Assembly: GCF_014066305.1 (NCBI RefSeq)
Contig: NW_023501167.1
Location: 79,351-143,350 of the forward strand
DNA from: Letharia columbiana
Lineage: Eukaryota > Ascomycota > Lecanoromycetes > Lecanorales > Parmeliaceae
Reading direction: 5' to 3'
DNA length: 64,000 nt
Shown here: piece by piece, positions 62,738 through 64,000 of the stretch
Layout: every line of letters begins with the position of its first letter
Position numbering within the stretch: the first letter of the stretch is position 1
Notes under the pieces: model-generated
What the model was told of the DNA's origin: nothing
Database searches by the model: none
Seen by the model: the letters and a program-made list of their open reading frames with translations, nothing else
Position numbers and translations under genes: made by a program

Positions 62738-64000
62738 TATATATCCTCTTATAAGTGAAATCTAATAAATACGAAGTTTAATACTAATGGGTCTAAAATC
62801 GGGTAGATAAGGTGAAATAACTTATTAATTTTTATTAAGTTATCGAAGTAAGTTAGTGTTAAATAATTAAAGTGAAATTCGAGTTAGATAGTTAGAGTAA
62901 CATCTGCAAATCTAAAAAGTTCCTTTCCGCACGATTTCCGCCAGGTCCGCATTATAAGCACGATTTAGCACGATTTAGCCTATTAAGTAGACTTTATCTA
63001 TATTTAACCCTTTCCGCCAGTTTAATAACTATCTTAATTTTTTCCGCTAATTCTATTAGTTTAGCAACTTTAAAAATTTTTAATAACTTTAAAAATTTTA
63101 CGTAATGCACTCTAATATACTCTAAGTACTATTTTATATATATATAATATCAATATATATTATCATCAATATACGTATTATTATACGCTATATTAGAGTA
63201 TTATCTACGCGACTAATTTTATTAAATTATTTAATTCTATAGCTAAATTTGAGTTAGCGTTAATACTTATTATTATAGAATCTTATCGTCACAACGTCGA
63301 TTATTAGAACTTTTCTTTTTTCGTACATATTACTATTAAACTAATAGAACTGGCGGAAAAGATTAAGATAGTTACTAAACCGGCGGAATTTAAGCGAATT
63401 CTAATTAGATTTGCTAAACTAGTAGAATTTAGGCGGATTCTAATTAGATTTGCTAATCCGACGGATTTTATGATTTCCGCGATAAACGCGCGATCAGCAA
63501 TTTCAAATTTTGCAGGAACTTTTTAGATTTGCAGATGAAGTTAATGTCGAATAATAGAAGTAAAATTAATATCGAATAATTAAGATAAGTTAGTGCCGAG
63601 TAGCTAGCGTGAAAATATACCCCTTATATCTCTTATACTCCTACCCCCCCCTTATATAAACGAAATTAAAAAATACGAGATTTAATATTTATAACGTTTA
63701 AAATAGAGTAGATAAAGTAAAAAGTCGAAATCTGAAAACGATTATATTAGATTAGGCCCCTATTAAAATTCGATCTAAATTCCACTTTTTATTAAAAAGC
63801 GGTTTTTTGAAAATTTTATTTCTAGGCTATCTAATATATATTAAAAATCGATTAATTTAAGATTAAAGGATATTTATAGAGGTAATTAAAATAATTAAAA
63901 GAAATTTTTCTAGCTATATATCGCCGGCTACAAGGCCTCTACGAAGGCCGTTTTAGATAATTAATCTTTAATAATAGTGACTGCGATAGCGGTAATTTAA
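62738..64000 (-). other. 3'UTR of copia B', split by a TIR element
   Basis: The minisatellite units (62820-62900 and 63538-63620) and the A/B shared block (63775-63830) are in inverted order relative to 50800-51305. AAAACGGCC near 63947-63955 (complement) matches the B copy at about 50822. No coding sequence is present. Confidence 0.75.
62901..63537. mobile_element. 637-bp TIR element with perfect 24-bp ends and foldback interior
   Basis: The ends are CATCTGCAAATCTAAAAAGT plus TCCT (62901-62924), mirrored without a mismatch at 63514-63537. Inside, a second imperfect inverted pair of about 50 bp (63010-63062 and 63340-63391) carries TTCCGCC and AACTATCTTAA. A ~35-bp block with GATTTGCTAA is duplicated at about 63396-63470. 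No open frame. The target duplication is unclear (at most one or two A). It keeps many CA/TG/CCGCC strings. The superfamily is unknown. Confidence 0.88.

Larger units (their letters stand above)
62579..64000 (-). mobile_element. Ty1/copia family B', minus strand, 3' end only in window
   Basis: Reading the minus strand from the window end leftward gives the B-type 3'UTR, a polypurine tract (CGAAGAAGAG, complement of 62728-62737) and the 3' LTR. The element was inserted into copia A4 and is itself split by a TIR element at 62901-63537. Its coding region and 5' LTR lie beyond 64000. Confidence 0.88.

Noticed and set aside
1..64000. tRNA, rRNA or intact host genes
   Set aside because: None could be recognised. 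The spared islands are too short or too repetitive to hold a convincing gene.

Overview
The window looks like a gene-desert, AT-rich block of a filamentous ascomycete (Pezizomycotina) genome. Almost every stretch has the mark of repeat-induced point mutation (RIP): CA and TG dinucleotides are nearly absent, TA is in great excess, and the surviving C and G sit mainly in CG, CT and AG contexts. Old reading frames can still be followed because Gln and Trp codons have become TAA/TAG and Asp/Gly/Cys/His codons have become Asn/Ser/Tyr. I see no intact host gene, no rRNA, no tRNA and nothing bacterial. The species cannot be named from this sequence.

Layout, left to right. 1-1735: inverted and direct copies of a modular repeat (R/U). 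2031-3982: 5' part of a Ty1/copia family (family A) with a 290-bp MITE inside. 4521-6213: a RIPed segment between direct repeats. 6214-7797: an island little touched by RIP, with three 200-bp tandem units. 9495-16238: the longest family A copy. 16239-22309: a second A copy in tandem, carrying a complete 974-bp TRIM-like LTR element. 22310-30734: degraded sequence I cannot classify. 30735-31940: a RIPed relative of the 7200-7797 island, split by an R element. 31953-36186: an A fragment between about 120-bp inverted repeats. 38580-44411, continuing at 51472: a DNA-transposon-like gene (family D), split by a complete copia element of family B (44412-51466) with matching 5-bp target duplications. 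54560-58977: a second, diverged D-family copy on the minus strand, split by a 796-bp TIR element. 58978-62578: a third long A copy, cut by a minus-strand family B element (62579 to the window end), which is itself split by a 637-bp TIR element.

No host pathway is visible. The biology is nested transposition followed by RIP. Junctions give a relative order: A, D and E are the oldest targets, B entered D and A, and the TRIM and TIR elements came later. Small elements and LTR ends have kept far more CA/TG than the long bodies, as expected if RIP acts on long duplicated DNA. Borders between degraded elements are good to about 10-30 bp unless a terminal repeat fixes them.
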